From: Rhizobium croatiense
Lineage (GTDB): Bacteria; Pseudomonadota; Alphaproteobacteria; Rhizobiales; Rhizobiaceae
Length of the DNA: 64,000 nt
NCBI RefSeq assembly: GCF_019793465.1
Contig: NZ_JAILYJ010000006.1
Location: forward strand, 124,001-188,000
Reading direction: 5' to 3'
Shown here piece after piece: positions 26,580 to 36,021 of this stretch. A model generated the notes under the pieces. The model had not been told where the DNA came from and searched no databases. It saw nothing but the letters and a program-made list of their open reading frames with translations. Both the position numbers and the translations under genes were made by a program. Position 1 is the stretch's first letter; the number at the start of each line of letters is the position of its first letter.

Positions 26580-27905
26580 ATGCGCATCACGATGATTGGA
26601 TCAGGCTATGTCGGCCTCGTTTCAGGCGTTTGCTTTGCGGATTTCGGCCACGACGTCATCTGCGTCGACAAGGATCTGAGTAAGATCGAGGCCCTTCGCG
26701 AAGGTCGCATTCCGATTTACGAGCCAGGTCTCGATCAACTGGTCGCCGAAAACACCAGCACCGGCCGCCTGTCCTTTTCGACGGATGTCGGCGAAAGCGT
26801 TCGTGGCGCCGACGTCGTGTTCATCGCGGTCGGCACGCCCTCCCGGCGTGGCGACGGCCATGCCGATCTCTCCTACGTCTATGCGGCGGCACGCGAGATC
26901 GCGACCTACGTAGAAGGCTTCACCGTCGTCGTCACCAAGTCGACCGTACCGGTTGGGACCGGGGATGAGGTTGAGCGCATCATCCGCGAAACCAATCCGA
27001 CAGCCGATGTCGCCGTCGTTTCCAATCCCGAGTTCCTCCGCGAGGGCGCGGCGATCGAAGATTTCAAGCGCCCCGACCGCATCGTCGTCGGTCTGAACGA
27101 CGACCGGGCGCGCGAAGCCATGACCGAGGTCTATCGTCCGCTTTATCTCAACCAGGCGCCGCTGGTCTTCACTTCCCGCCGCACCTCCGAACTGATCAAA
27201 TATGCTGCCAACGCCTTCCTCGCGATGAAGATCACCTTCATCAACGAGATCGCCGATCTCTGCGAACGGGTTGATGCAAATGTCCAGGACGTTTCGCGCG
27301 GCATCGGTCTCGACGGCCGTATCGGCGCCAAGTTCCTGCACGCCGGCCCGGGTTACGGCGGCTCGTGCTTCCCCAAGGATACGCTGGCCCTGGCCAAGAC
27401 CGCGCAGGATTTCGACGCGCCGGTCCGTCTCATCGAGACGACGATCTCGATCAACGACAACCGCAAGCGGGCGATGGGACGCAAGGTGATTTCGGCGGTC
27501 GGCGGCGACATTCGCGGCAAGAAGATCGCGATCCTCGGCCTGACCTTCAAGCCGAACACCGACGACATGCGCGACAGCCCGGCAATCGCCATCATCCAGA
27601 CCCTGCAGGACAATGGCGCCCAGGTGGTCGGTTACGATCCCGAGGGTATGGAGAACGCCCGCAAGGTCATCGAGAATATCGAGTATGCGAGCGGCCCCTA
27701 TGAAGCAGCCGCAGGCGCGGACGCGCTGGTCATCGTCACCGAATGGAACCAGTTCCGCGCGCTCGATTTCAACCGGCTGAAGCAGTCGATGCGGGCTCCG
27801 GTCCTAGTCGACCTGCGCAATATCTACCGCAGCGACGAGATCCGCAAACACGGCTTCACCTATACCGGCATCGGCACCAATCTCTTCGAAACGACCAACT
27901 CCTGA
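26580..27905 (+). CDS. ugd: UDP-glucose 6-dehydrogenase
   Basis: This 441-residue cytoplasmic enzyme oxidises UDP-glucose to UDP-glucuronate with two NAD+. The N-terminal Rossmann motif GSGYVGLVSG (7-16), the central helix domain and the catalytic segment GYGGSCFPKD with Cys263 are all present. ILGLTFKPNTDDMRDSP marks the C-terminal UDP-binding domain. It is full length for the family (rkpK in Sinorhizobium). UDP-GlcA is the donor for the PssD/PssE step and the substrate of the 4-epimerase at 37246. The ATG is preceded by GAGGGAA. A strong terminator follows. Confidence 0.95.
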   Translation: MRITMIGSGYVGLVSGVCFADFGHDVICVDKDLSKIEALREGRIPIYEPGLDQLVAENTSTGRLSFSTDVGESVRGADVVFIAVGTPSRRGDGHADLSYVYAAAREIATYVEGFTVVVTKSTVPVGTGDEVERIIRETNPTADVAVVSNPEFLREGAAIEDFKRPDRIVVGLNDDRAREAMTEVYRPLYLNQAPLVFTSRRTSELIKYAANAFLAMKITFINEIADLCERVDANVQDVSRGIGLDGRIGAKFLHAGPGYGGSCFPKDTLALAKTAQDFDAPVRLIETTISINDNRKRAMGRKVISAVGGDIRGKKIAILGLTFKPNTDDMRDSPAIAIIQTLQDNGAQVVGYDPEGMENARKVIENIEYASGPYEAAAGADALVIVTEWNQFRALDFNRLKQSMRAPVLVDLRNIYRSDEIRKHGFTYTGIGTNLFETTNS

Positions 27906-27933
27906 TAAGGTCTGCCGAGATCTGACATCCTGA

Positions 27934-27966
27934 CGCCGCGGAACATAAATTCCGCGGCGTTTTTTT
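27934..27966 (+). terminator. Rho-independent terminator of ugd
   Basis: An 11-bp stem (27934-27944 with 27951-27961), 6-base loop and a run of six T starting at 27961 lie 29 bases after the ugd stop. Confidence 0.9.
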
Positions 27967-28083
27967 ATGCATGACGTGCGGAAGCCTGCAGTGGCACCGG
28001 GACAACGACATGGGTGACAAACCAGCAAAAGCGCGTCGTCGAACACCGCAAGCGATTATCGCACGACACCACGCCCTCCTGTT

Positions 28084-28875
28084 CTACAGCAGTCCGACCC
28101 GCGTCCCTTTGATCGTCAGCACGGTCAGGCGGCCCGTCGCCGAAACCGCGGTGTCGATACCGATGCGTTGCGGACCGAATGTCGGGATTCGCGCCGGGGT
28201 GTGTCCATGGATCACGAGGAAAGGAAGCTGCGGCCCGTCGTCCAGAAAGGGCTGGCGGATCCACATAAGGTCGCTGTCCTTTTGTCTCTTGAGATCGATG
28301 CCAGGTCTGATGCCCGCATGGACAAAGACAACCCTTCCCATCTGCAGCAAGATCGGCAGCGATTCCAGGAATTGGATATGCCGCTCCGGTATCATGTTGT
28401 GAATGACGCGGGCGATCATTTCGTTTCCAGCCGCCGATTGCAGCAGATGCTCGATGTCGATGCCATATGAATTCAGCGTCTCCGTCCCGGCAAAACCAAG
28501 CCATTCAAGAAGGCGCGTCGGCTTGCGATAGAGCTTCACCAGCTCCGCATCGTGGTTGCCGCACAGGGCGAGACGCTGAAATTCCGGCGGCGGCGGCTTG
28601 CTCAGGAATTCCAGCACTGCGCTCGAATCCGGTCCGCGATCGACATAATCGCCGAGCAGGAGAATGAGTTTCGGCCCCGGAATGCGCTCGGCATCCGCTT
28701 CGATGCGGCGATGCGCCTCAACGAGTTCGTTATAACATCCGTGGACATCGCTCATCGCATAGACCGCGGCGAAATCGCCTTCGGCAAATGTCAGCCGAGC
28801 GCGCTTTTTATGGCTGCCAGTCAATATCGGTATCTGTTGTCGCCACGGGACGAGATAGTTAAACATGTAACCCAT
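28084..28875 (-). CDS. Calcineurin-like metallophosphatase (serine/threonine phosphatase family)
   Basis: This 263-residue protein of the PPP-type metallophosphoesterase family has all the metal-binding motifs in order: SDVHGCYNE, GDYVDRGPDS, CGNHDAE and IHGHTP near the C-terminus. It would hydrolyse phosphate esters with two metal ions; substrates could be phosphoproteins or diadenosine polyphosphates. The start is uncertain. The frame is open to 29016, but the motif spacing makes ATG 28875 or 28866 most likely, and no strong ribosome site precedes any of them. It stands alone, convergent with ugd. Confidence 0.8.
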   Translation of the reverse strand: MGYMFNYLVPWRQQIPILTGSHKKRARLTFAEGDFAAVYAMSDVHGCYNELVEAHRRIEADAERIPGPKLILLLGDYVDRGPDSSAVLEFLSKPPPPEFQRLALCGNHDAELVKLYRKPTRLLEWLGFAGTETLNSYGIDIEHLLQSAAGNEMIARVIHNMIPERHIQFLESLPILLQMGRVVFVHAGIRPGIDLKRQKDSDLMWIRQPFLDDGPQLPFLVIHGHTPARIPTFGPQRIGIDTAVSATGRLTVLTIKGTRVGLL

Positions 28876-29677
28876 TTGTGAAACCCGGCCGTGTGGCGGG
28901 CTGTCGGAACCGATCCATTTCTCACCCATCGCCGCAACGGCACGAAGTTTAGTGATCATAAGAAGTTGGCCTGATCGCGGCCGCCTCGACATTGTAGCCG
29001 GAACCTGTTGCCACATTCAAAACGACGGTACCCATCGCCCTTTTGCTGAACCGCCTGCGCCGGGGCTCGCCTGGCTTGTCGTGGCCGAATGCTGCGCGTC
29101 CAGCACATCGGCAATGACGATCGTCCATCCTCGTCGCGCCCGATGGAAAGCGCAAGCGTCTCCTGCGCGGTCATTATCTGGGCGCCAAGCGCTTGAACGA
29201 CTTTCGCGTCGCGATGGACCAACGAGAATGCGAGGAATCTCGCCTGCCGATCGGTTGTCGGCGGCACGTGGACAGGGCTCCTCACGCCGCTCGACGGGCA
29301 TAGAAAAACGGCTGCCACGAACAACGGCACGTCGTATTGATCCATAATTGAGAAGATTTTTCGATCAATATTTCCAAATCTCTTAATATAGGCTGGTTAA
29401 CGGCTGGTTAAGCTTGTGCTTATTTACCCGCTTCTTCGAAATTTAGCTGCATCATCCAATATTTCTGCGCCTGGAAGAACCGGAGACTGTCAATTTTCCA
29501 CAGGCGGGGTCTTCGAAAAAGCTGTATTAATCAACTAAAACGAGAGGCGCCAGGAAATAATGAACGTTAAAGCAGATCACGCTTGACGACCTTGCGACAC
29601 CGCATAAAGATGGCGCGTTGCGAGCGCGAATGACATTCTTGATCCAGAATCTCAGATCCAAAACTGCGGGGTGCAAA
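28876..29677. other. 802-base region without an intact recognisable gene
   Basis: The left half contains a broken-looking reverse frame (28949-29345). The right half, 29346-29617, is A+T-rich and carries a direct repeat GGCTGGTTAA at 29391-29400 and 29402-29411. A promoter for the KTSC gene must lie here, but I could not define it. Confidence 0.4.
28949..29345 (-). pseudogene. Possible degraded reverse-strand gene
   Basis: A reverse frame starting at 29345 codes plausible protein for about 75 residues (HVPPTTDRQARFLAFSLVH, AQETLALSIGRDEDG). Sensible-looking sequence then continues in two other frames (TIVIADVLDAQ, then VVLNVATGSGYNVEAAAI), as if two frameshifts had occurred. I do not recognise the parent protein. 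Chance open frames in G+C-rich DNA remain a real alternative. Confidence 0.25.
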
Positions 29678-29881
29678 GTGGAAACTGCGGTTGATTCGAA
29701 ACTTATCGAGGCGATTACCTACGACGAAGACAGCCGGCATCTACGGGTCTACCTGACCAACGGTCAGAGGCGAGAATATGAAGGGGTTCCCAAAGGTGTC
29801 GTCGTCGGCTTGACGATGGCGGAGTCACCGGGGAATTTTTACATGAAGGCAATCAGGGGCAAATATCCTCCTCGTCCCTAG
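29678..29881 (+). CDS. KTSC domain small protein
   Basis: This 67-residue protein consists of one KTSC domain (PF13619), recognisable as SKLIEAITYDEDSRHLRVYL followed by YEGVP and a terminal SPGNFYMKAIRGKYPP. KTSC proteins are small and uncharacterised, sometimes found fused to lysyl-tRNA synthetase-like or nuclease domains; no function can be stated. I chose GTG 29678, with GGGGT upstream, because the domain begins there. ATG 29630 in the same frame would add 16 residues without a visible ribosome site. Confidence 0.7.
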   Translation: METAVDSKLIEAITYDEDSRHLRVYLTNGQRREYEGVPKGVVVGLTMAESPGNFYMKAIRGKYPPRP

Positions 29882-29929
29882 AACAGGGATGATGTTAGGC
29901 CCGGTTGGCCTAACATCTGAATCCTGTTC
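29881..29929 (+). terminator. Two-tier hairpin after the KTSC gene
   Basis: Inner arms ATGTTAGGCC and GGCCTAACAT (29892-29901, 29907-29916) are nested in outer arms GAACAGG (29881-29887) and CCTGTTC (29923-29929). This is a convincing bidirectional-looking terminator, although the T-run is weak. Confidence 0.65.
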
Positions 29930-30059
29930 TCAATTAAAGAGTTAGAGCTCTTTTGGTGGCATCTCTATTGGCGATGCCAAGTCGTCGTTTGAGCCGAGAT
30001 GCGGGACCGGTTTTCGCCGACCCCGCAATTCGGCCCTCGCCGATTGGCGGTGCAATCGA

Positions 30060-30665
30060 TCAATCGCCGCTGAAGAAGTCGCGAACTGCATCGATTTCGA
30101 GCGGCGCGATCTCATGGCCACCGGGATGCCAGACCGTGCCGACCTCGGCGCCGCGGCCTTTCAGGTGTTGCGACAATGCTTCGGTCACGGCCATCGGGGC
30201 GATCGGATCCCGCCGCCCGGCCGTCACCAGCACCTTTCTTCCCGCAAGCGTCGAATTGGCTTCCGGTTGAAACGGAATGAGCGGGTGCATCAGCACCGCC
30301 AAGTCGAAGATACCCTTCTCGATCAGCACGTTGGCAAGAATGTTGGCGCCGTTCGAAAAGCCCAGGCCAAAAATACGGGAAGCCTGGTACTCGTCAGCGA
30401 ATGCTTTGACATAGGCGGCCATCTTCTCCGTCGCCCGTGAAAGGTCGACCATGTCGTAGGCCCCTTCACCGCTGCGCCGGAAGAACCGGGCAGCACCGTG
30501 TTCGGAAACATCGCCGCGCGGAGCAAGAACCGTCGCTTCCGGCAGCAGCTGTCGACCGAAATCAAAGAGCTGGTTTTCGTCGCCGCCGGTGCCGTGCAAC
30601 ACGATCAGAATTGGTTTGCCAGGTGCGCCGGCATGCAGCCGGTGCACATATCCGCTTTCCGTCAT
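30060..30665 (-). CDS. Alpha/beta hydrolase, phospholipase/carboxylesterase family (MhqD-like)
   Basis: This 201-residue cytoplasmic serine hydrolase has the oxyanion segment LHGTGGDE near 23, nucleophile elbow GFSNGAN near 105, acid residue in GRRDPIAP near 150 and catalytic His in PGGHEI near 185. ATG 30665 has a near-perfect AAGGAGG site, so I trimmed the longer frame. It lies 10 bases after the dioxygenase gene. Paired dioxygenase and hydrolase genes of this type (mhqO/mhqD in Bacillus) act in quinone and aldehyde detoxification, which is the likeliest role here. Confidence 0.85.
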   Translation of the reverse strand: MTESGYVHRLHAGAPGKPILIVLHGTGGDENQLFDFGRQLLPEATVLAPRGDVSEHGAARFFRRSGEGAYDMVDLSRATEKMAAYVKAFADEYQASRIFGLGFSNGANILANVLIEKGIFDLAVLMHPLIPFQPEANSTLAGRKVLVTAGRRDPIAPMAVTEALSQHLKGRGAEVGTVWHPGGHEIAPLEIDAVRDFFSGD

Positions 30666-30675
30666 GCCGCCCTCC

Positions 30676-31608
30676 TTACGCTTCCAGCGGCTGCAAATGC
30701 TGTTCAAGCAGCGCTCGAAGATGGGCGTGCTGCTGCGGCAGCTTCAGAGCTTCGCCGAGATGGGCTGTATCCTCGTCGCGGTTGAAGCCGGGTTCATTGG
30801 TCGCGACCTCGAACAGAACGCCACCCGGCGTGCGGAAATAGATCGCCCAGAAATAATCGCGGTCGATCACCGGGGTGACCTGATAGCCGGTGTCCATCAG
30901 CGCCTTGCGCACTTCGAGCTGCTTTTCACGGTTTTCGACCGAGAAGGCGACATGGTGGACGGAGCCGGCGCCGGGAAGCGCGCGGGCAATATTCGGCATC
31001 GTCTCGAGATCGATGAGATGCGCACCGTTGCCGTCAGGCTTGATCAGCCGTTTGACCCCGTCCCTTTCCTCGGCGACTTCATAGCCCATGAACTTCAGCA
31101 GTTCGACCGTGGCGCCGTCATCCCGCAGCCGCATGGCGACGGAGTGAAAGCCGCGAATGGCATAATCCTCGCTGATGCCGCCATGCGTCCACGGCTGGCG
31201 GCCATCGTCCCTGACCTCGACGAGCGCAAAGCCGTCGCCATCGGGACCGGAGAAATTCAACCGCTTTTCACCGAAGCTTTCATCGGTCTTCAGGCCGCCG
31301 ACGCCGAGTGCGGCAAAACGATCGCTCCAGAAGCCGAGCGAACCTTGCGGAACCGAAAACACCGTCGTACCCACTTCACCGGTGCCGGGCCGGCCCTGTG
31401 CCATCTTCGGGAAGGGGAAATAGGTCATGATCGTGCCGGGCGCACCGGTCTCATCACCATAATAGAGATGATAGACATCCGGGGCGTCGAAATTCACCGT
31501 CTTCTTGACGCGGCGAAGGCCGAGCGCATGGGTGAAGAACTGATTGTTGGTGCGGGCGTCCTCCGCCATCGACGTGACGTGGTGCAGACCCTTGATTTGA
31601 TCGAGCAT
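30676..31608 (-). CDS. Ring-cleaving dioxygenase of the glyoxalase superfamily (MhqO-like)
   Basis: This 310-residue protein contains two vicinal-oxygen-chelate modules. Metal ligands are visible as His in GLHHVTSMAED (near 9), His in VHHVAFSVE (near 215) and Glu in VLFEVATNEPGF (near 275). Family members cleave hydroquinone-type rings or protect against them. The start is ATG 31608 with AAAGGGG upstream; the open frame up to 31704 lacks family sequence. It is first in a two-gene operon with the hydrolase. Confidence 0.85.
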   Translation of the reverse strand: MLDQIKGLHHVTSMAEDARTNNQFFTHALGLRRVKKTVNFDAPDVYHLYYGDETGAPGTIMTYFPFPKMAQGRPGTGEVGTTVFSVPQGSLGFWSDRFAALGVGGLKTDESFGEKRLNFSGPDGDGFALVEVRDDGRQPWTHGGISEDYAIRGFHSVAMRLRDDGATVELLKFMGYEVAEERDGVKRLIKPDGNGAHLIDLETMPNIARALPGAGSVHHVAFSVENREKQLEVRKALMDTGYQVTPVIDRDYFWAIYFRTPGGVLFEVATNEPGFNRDEDTAHLGEALKLPQQHAHLRALLEQHLQPLEA

Positions 31609-31742
31609 GTGAGACCCCTTTCTCGCCCGCAGCTTGCGGGCTTTCGATGGATCATAAATGCGCTCGGTCAGGCCTCCGGAATAGAGGTGCAGACCAAAAC
31701 GCATTGTCTCCTTTTTGTGAACGCTGATCCACGTGCGTTCAC

Positions 31743-32444
31743 TTAAGAGCCGTGAGGATCGAGCGGCAACTGCCAGTCGATCGGCGCGCGCCCGCGGGAC
31801 TGCAGGAAGGCATTCGCCTTAGAAAAATGCTTGCAGCCAAAAAAGCCATTATGGGCCGAAAGCGGCGACGGATGCGGCGCTTTGAGCACCATATGCCGCG
31901 CCGCATCGACAAAGGCTGCCTTGCGCTGAGCATAAGAACCCCAGAGCATGAAGACGACGGATTCGCATTCGTCGTTGACCTTGCGGATGACGGCATCGGT
32001 GAAGCGTTCCCAACCCTTGCCCTGATGGGCAGCCGCCTGCCCTTCCTCGACTGTCAGCACGCTGTTAAGCAGGAGCACGCCCTGCAGTGCCCAATGCTCG
32101 AGAAAACCGTGACGCGCCGGCGCTATACCGAGATCCGTCTCCATCTCCTTGTAGATATTGACCAGCGAGGGCGGTATGCGGACGCCGGGCCGGACGCTGA
32201 AACATAATCCATGCGCCTGCCCTAGCCCGTGATAGGGATCCTGACCGAGAATGACGGCCTTGACGTTGGTGATCGGTGTCAGGTCAAGAGCTCGGAAATA
32301 TTCGCTGCCTTTGGGAAATATCCGTTTTCCGACCTGCTTCTGCGCGACCAGGAAAGATTTGAGCTGCTGCATGTAGGGGCTTGAAAATTCCCCCTCGAGG
32401 GCGGACTTCCAGCTCTCCTCGAGACTGACGGATGTATCGCTCAT
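31743..32444 (-). CDS. ung: Uracil-DNA glycosylase
   Basis: This 233-residue family 1 uracil-DNA glycosylase removes uracil from DNA in base-excision repair. The water-activating motif GQDPYHGLGQAHGLCFS near 70 and the DNA-intercalating motif HPSPLSAHNGFFGCKHF near 195 are intact. ATG 32444 starts the conserved protein; the frame extends upstream to 32564 with unrelated sequence. It is divergent from noeK and monocistronic by position. Confidence 0.95.
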   Translation of the reverse strand: MSDTSVSLEESWKSALEGEFSSPYMQQLKSFLVAQKQVGKRIFPKGSEYFRALDLTPITNVKAVILGQDPYHGLGQAHGLCFSVRPGVRIPPSLVNIYKEMETDLGIAPARHGFLEHWALQGVLLLNSVLTVEEGQAAAHQGKGWERFTDAVIRKVNDECESVVFMLWGSYAQRKAAFVDAARHMVLKAPHPSPLSAHNGFFGCKHFSKANAFLQSRGRAPIDWQLPLDPHGS

Positions 32445-32675
32445 CGGCAAACCTTCGATATGGAACGAACAATGGATACACGGTTCTAACAAAATAGGCT
32501 GAGGCCGCAATGCCTGTCGGTCTCGCGGCGGCTCCGACCCTCGAAACCTGGCGAGCGGGCGCAAACCTTGTTGGTGACTTCACCGCCTGTGTTTAACTAT
32601 AAGCCCGCTTCGGTATTTACGCCGGCTGGCGGGCTGAGTAGAACTTTGATCGTGACAATCGGAGCTTGTCTTCAC

Positions 32676-34100
32676 ATGAAATTCGGCACGAGCGGCCTTC
32701 GCGGACTTTCAGTCGATCTCAAGGGACGCGCCTCCGCCCTCTACGCCACCGCATTCGGCAAATATCTGCTGGAGACTGGCAAGGCACGGGCCGGCGACGT
32801 CATTCTGATCGGACGCGACTTTCGCGATTCGAGCCCTGAAATCTCGGCAAACTGTGCCGGTGCGCTGACGGCCCTCGGATTCCGTGTCTTCGACTGCGGC
32901 AATGTGCCGACGCCGGCCCTCGCCCTTTATGGCCTCGAAAGCAAGGCCGCCTGCCTGATGGTCACGGGCTCGCATATCCCGGCGGACCGCAACGGCATCA
33001 AATTCTATCGCCCGGATGGCGAAATCGACAAATCGGACGAGACGGCGATCACCGCACAGGCGGCCGAGATCGAACGAAGCGGCAAAGCGCTGATCCAGGC
33101 GCCTGCCAGGACGGAAGATCATGAGGCGATTTGCCGGCAGCTGTTTTTCGAACGCAATACGGCCCTGCTTCCGCAAGGTGCGCTCTCCGGGCTGAAGATC
33201 GGCGTCTACCAGCACAGCACGGTCGCTCGCGACCTCCTGATCGACGTTCTCGCCCATTACGGTGCCGAGATCATCGCCCTCGGCCGCTCGGAGAGTTTCA
33301 TACCGGTCGACACCGAAGCCGTTTCCGACGAGACGATCGCGCTGATGAGGCGCTGGGTCTCCGAGCACAAATTCGATGCGATCGTTTCGACCGACGGCGA
33401 CGGCGACCGCCCCCTGGTTGCCGATGAAACCGGCACGCCCTTGCGCGGCGACCTTCTCGGCCTGGTGGCAGCCAACTTCTTGCGAGCCCGAACGGTGGTG
33501 ACGCCGGTAACCTCCAATTCCGGCATCGAGGCCGCCGGCACTTTCGCCGTCAGGCGCACGCGTGTCGGTTCGCCCTTCGTCATATCAGGCATGGAAGAGG
33601 CAGTGGCCGCCGGCGACGATCACGTCATGGGCTTTGAAGCCAATGGCGGTCTGCTGACGGCAACCACGTTCGAGATCAACGGCCGAAAACTGCGCGCATT
33701 GCCGACGCGTGATTGTTTTATTCCCATGCTCGCAATCCTGTCGCTGGCGGCCGCCCGCAGGCAACCGCTTTCTGCCATTGCCGCCTCCTATAAGCTGCCC
33801 TTTGCCGCCGCCGATCGTCTGGAGAATTTCCCCGTCGAGACGAGCGCGGCATTGATGGAATATCTGCGCGCCTCGGATGAAAACCTCGCCTCTTTCCTGC
33901 AGCCGATCGGCGCGGTAGCGACAAAATCCGATATCGATGGGCTTCGGGTGACACTGAGAGATGGCGGCATCATCCACTTCCGCCCGTCCGGCAATGCGCC
34001 GGAAATGCGCTGCTACGTCGAGGCAGGGAGCGAATCCGCCGCCCTCGACCTGCTGCACAGCGGGCTCGACAGAATAAGAGGCTGGGCAACCGCCCGCTAA
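32676..34100 (+). CDS. noeK: Phosphomannomutase / phosphoglucomutase (NoeK/ManB)
   Basis: This 474-residue alpha-D-phosphohexomutase converts mannose-6-P to mannose-1-P (and possibly glucose phosphates). The four domains are represented by FGTSGLRG at the N-terminus, the phosphoserine loop TGSHIPADRNGIKFY near 100 (family consensus TASHNP), the metal loop STDGDGDRPLV near 240 and the phosphate-binding RPSGNAPEMR near the C-terminus. ATG 32676 begins the conserved domain. It lies 39 bases before the guanylyltransferase, making a GDP-mannose operon, named noeK-noeJ in R. etli. Confidence 0.9.
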   Translation: MKFGTSGLRGLSVDLKGRASALYATAFGKYLLETGKARAGDVILIGRDFRDSSPEISANCAGALTALGFRVFDCGNVPTPALALYGLESKAACLMVTGSHIPADRNGIKFYRPDGEIDKSDETAITAQAAEIERSGKALIQAPARTEDHEAICRQLFFERNTALLPQGALSGLKIGVYQHSTVARDLLIDVLAHYGAEIIALGRSESFIPVDTEAVSDETIALMRRWVSEHKFDAIVSTDGDGDRPLVADETGTPLRGDLLGLVAANFLRARTVVTPVTSNSGIEAAGTFAVRRTRVGSPFVISGMEEAVAAGDDHVMGFEANGGLLTATTFEINGRKLRALPTRDCFIPMLAILSLAAARRQPLSAIAASYKLPFAAADRLENFPVETSAALMEYLRASDENLASFLQPIGAVATKSDIDGLRVTLRDGGIIHFRPSGNAPEMRCYVEAGSESAALDLLHSGLDRIRGWATAR

Positions 34101-34139
34101 CATGCAACGAATAAGCCGTTTATTTCAAGGAACACGCCT

Positions 34140-35567
34140 ATGACGCAGAAAATCGTTCCCGTGATCATGGCCGGCGGCAAGGGCACGCGGCTCTGGCCGC
34201 TTTCCCGCGCCACCGCGCCGAAACAATTCATTCAGTTCGTCGGCGACAAAACGTTGTTTCAGGAGACGCTCGAACGCGTTTCCGATCCCGAGCTCTACGA
34301 AGCCCCGATCGTCGTTACCAATGAAGAGTTCCGCTTTCTGGTCGCCGAGCAGGCGCGCGAGCTCGCCCGTCCGCTCGCCGCCGTCCTGCTCGAACCGGTC
34401 GCCCGCAACACTGCCGCGGCGGTCGCTGCCGCGGCGACGCTGGCCGCCGACCTGTTCGGCAAGAATGCCATCATCCAGATGCTCGCCTCGGATCACGAGA
34501 TCCTCGCCGACAAGAGCTATTTCGATTGTATTCGCATCGCCCGCGAGGCGGCGGCCGACGGCAGGCTCGTCACCTTCGGCATCAATCCGACCGAACCGGC
34601 AACGGGTTACGGCTATATCGAGATCGGCGATGCGCTGGAGAACGGTGCTCATAAGGTGAGCCGCTTCGTCGAGAAGCCGGCATTGCAGGAAGCCCAGCGG
34701 ATGCTCGACGATGGCGGCTTCTACTGGAATTCGGGCATCTTCATGTTCCCGGTGACGGAACTTCTTGCCGAACTGCAGGAACATGCGCCCGAGGTGCTCA
34801 AAGCCGCAAGCAAGGCTGTTTCCAAGGCAAGCCGCGACCTCGACTTCACCCGCCTCGATGCCGATCATTTCGCCAAGAGCCCGGATATCTCGATCGACTA
34901 TGCGATCATGGAAAAGACCTCGAAGGCCGCCGTCGTCCCCTCGCCGTTCCGATGGTCGGATATGGGAAGCTGGGATGCCGTGTGGAAATCGGGAAAACGC
35001 GACGATAACGGCAATGTCGCCGCCGCGAACACGACCGTGGTCAACACCCGCAATTCGCTGGTCATGACCCATGGCGTGCATCTTGCCGTCCAGGGCATGG
35101 AGGATGTCGCCGTCATCGCCAGCGAGGACGCCGTCTACGTCGGACCGCTCAAGGACAGCCAGAATGTCGGACAATTGGTCAAGATGCTGGCTTCCACATC
35201 GGCGACAGCGAAGTTCACTGAAACGCATCCGACGTCCTACCGTCCCTGGGGCGGCTATACCTCCATCTTCAACGGCGATCGATTTCAGGTGAAACGCATC
35301 TTCGTCACGCCGGGCAAGAAGCTTTCGCTGCAAAAACACCACCACCGCTCCGAGCATTGGGTCGTCGTCAAGGGAACGGCCGAAGTGACGGTTGGTGAGA
35401 ATGTACGGATGCTGCGCGAAAACGAAAGCGTCTACATTCCGCTCGGCGAAGTCCATCGTCTCGCCAACCCCGGCAAGATCGTCCTCGAACTGATCGAGGT
35501 GCAGACCGGATCCTATCTTGGCGAGGATGACATCATCCGCATCGTCGACGAGTTCGGTAGAACGTAA
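34140..35567 (+). CDS. noeJ: Bifunctional mannose-1-phosphate guanylyltransferase / mannose-6-phosphate isomerase (NoeJ/ManC)
   Basis: This 475-residue type II enzyme makes GDP-mannose and interconverts fructose-6-P and mannose-6-P. The nucleotidyltransferase domain starts with the signature MAGGKGTRLWPLSR (10-23) and has FVEKPA near 177. The C-terminal cupin-type isomerase domain begins near 360 with RPWGGY and holds the metal-binding SLQKHHHRSEHW near 398. Together with noeK it supplies GDP-mannose and, through other enzymes, GDP-fucose for LPS, EPS or Nod factor. Confidence 0.93.
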   Translation: MTQKIVPVIMAGGKGTRLWPLSRATAPKQFIQFVGDKTLFQETLERVSDPELYEAPIVVTNEEFRFLVAEQARELARPLAAVLLEPVARNTAAAVAAAATLAADLFGKNAIIQMLASDHEILADKSYFDCIRIAREAAADGRLVTFGINPTEPATGYGYIEIGDALENGAHKVSRFVEKPALQEAQRMLDDGGFYWNSGIFMFPVTELLAELQEHAPEVLKAASKAVSKASRDLDFTRLDADHFAKSPDISIDYAIMEKTSKAAVVPSPFRWSDMGSWDAVWKSGKRDDNGNVAAANTTVVNTRNSLVMTHGVHLAVQGMEDVAVIASEDAVYVGPLKDSQNVGQLVKMLASTSATAKFTETHPTSYRPWGGYTSIFNGDRFQVKRIFVTPGKKLSLQKHHHRSEHWVVVKGTAEVTVGENVRMLRENESVYIPLGEVHRLANPGKIVLELIEVQTGSYLGEDDIIRIVDEFGRT

Positions 35568-35702
35568 AGCGGCTTTCGGAACGGCTGGCGGGCTCGAGGC
35601 AACGCGCCGCCGGTTCCGTCGCGATCAGCGTTGCTGTTGAATTTCCTCTCGGGGTTCTCGTAGAATGAAGGCGCCGACAGACATGACCGGAGATATCCTC
35701 TG

Positions 35703-36008
35703 ATGCGTATCCTGCCCGCCCTCGCCGGATTTCTTTCACTGGTGCTGCCGGCAATCGCATTCGCCCAGACAGCGAATATGCGCGTTGCAAACGAGGCTGA
35801 AATTCGCCAGCACCTGCCCGGCACCTCGGAGCTGAAAGAAGCCAGCAACGGCTACGAATATCGCGAAGGCAACAAGAATGGCTACAAGATAGACAACGGC
35901 CAGATCTGCGTTCTGTTTCCCAACAAGTCGAAGGACTGCGTCAGCGTGAAGACCGACGGCAAGACCTTCCAGATGATCGACCGGAAAGGCGGCCGAACGC
36001 GATTCTGA
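35703..36008 (+). CDS. Small secreted protein of unknown function
   Basis: This 101-residue protein has a clear signal peptide (1-22, ending AIAFAQ) and a basic soluble part with GYEYREGNKNGYKI and two Cys (QICVLFPN, KDCVSV) that could form a disulfide. I do not recognise the family. The ATG at 35703 has GGAGA upstream. It is convergent with the next gene, so it is probably monocistronic and periplasmic. Confidence 0.75.
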   Translation: MRILPALAGFLSLVLPAIAFAQTANMRVANEAEIRQHLPGTSELKEASNGYEYREGNKNGYKIDNGQICVLFPNKSKDCVSVKTDGKTFQMIDRKGGRTRF

Positions 36009-36021
36009 CTTGCCGCATGCG

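Noticed and set aside
30589..31746. 385-codon plus-strand frame
   Set aside because: It is antisense to the MhqO-like dioxygenase, whose metal ligands and ribosome site are clear.
34125..35456. 443-codon minus-strand frame over the guanylyltransferase gene
   Set aside because: It is the antisense shadow of noeJ, which has complete signature motifs in the plus frame.
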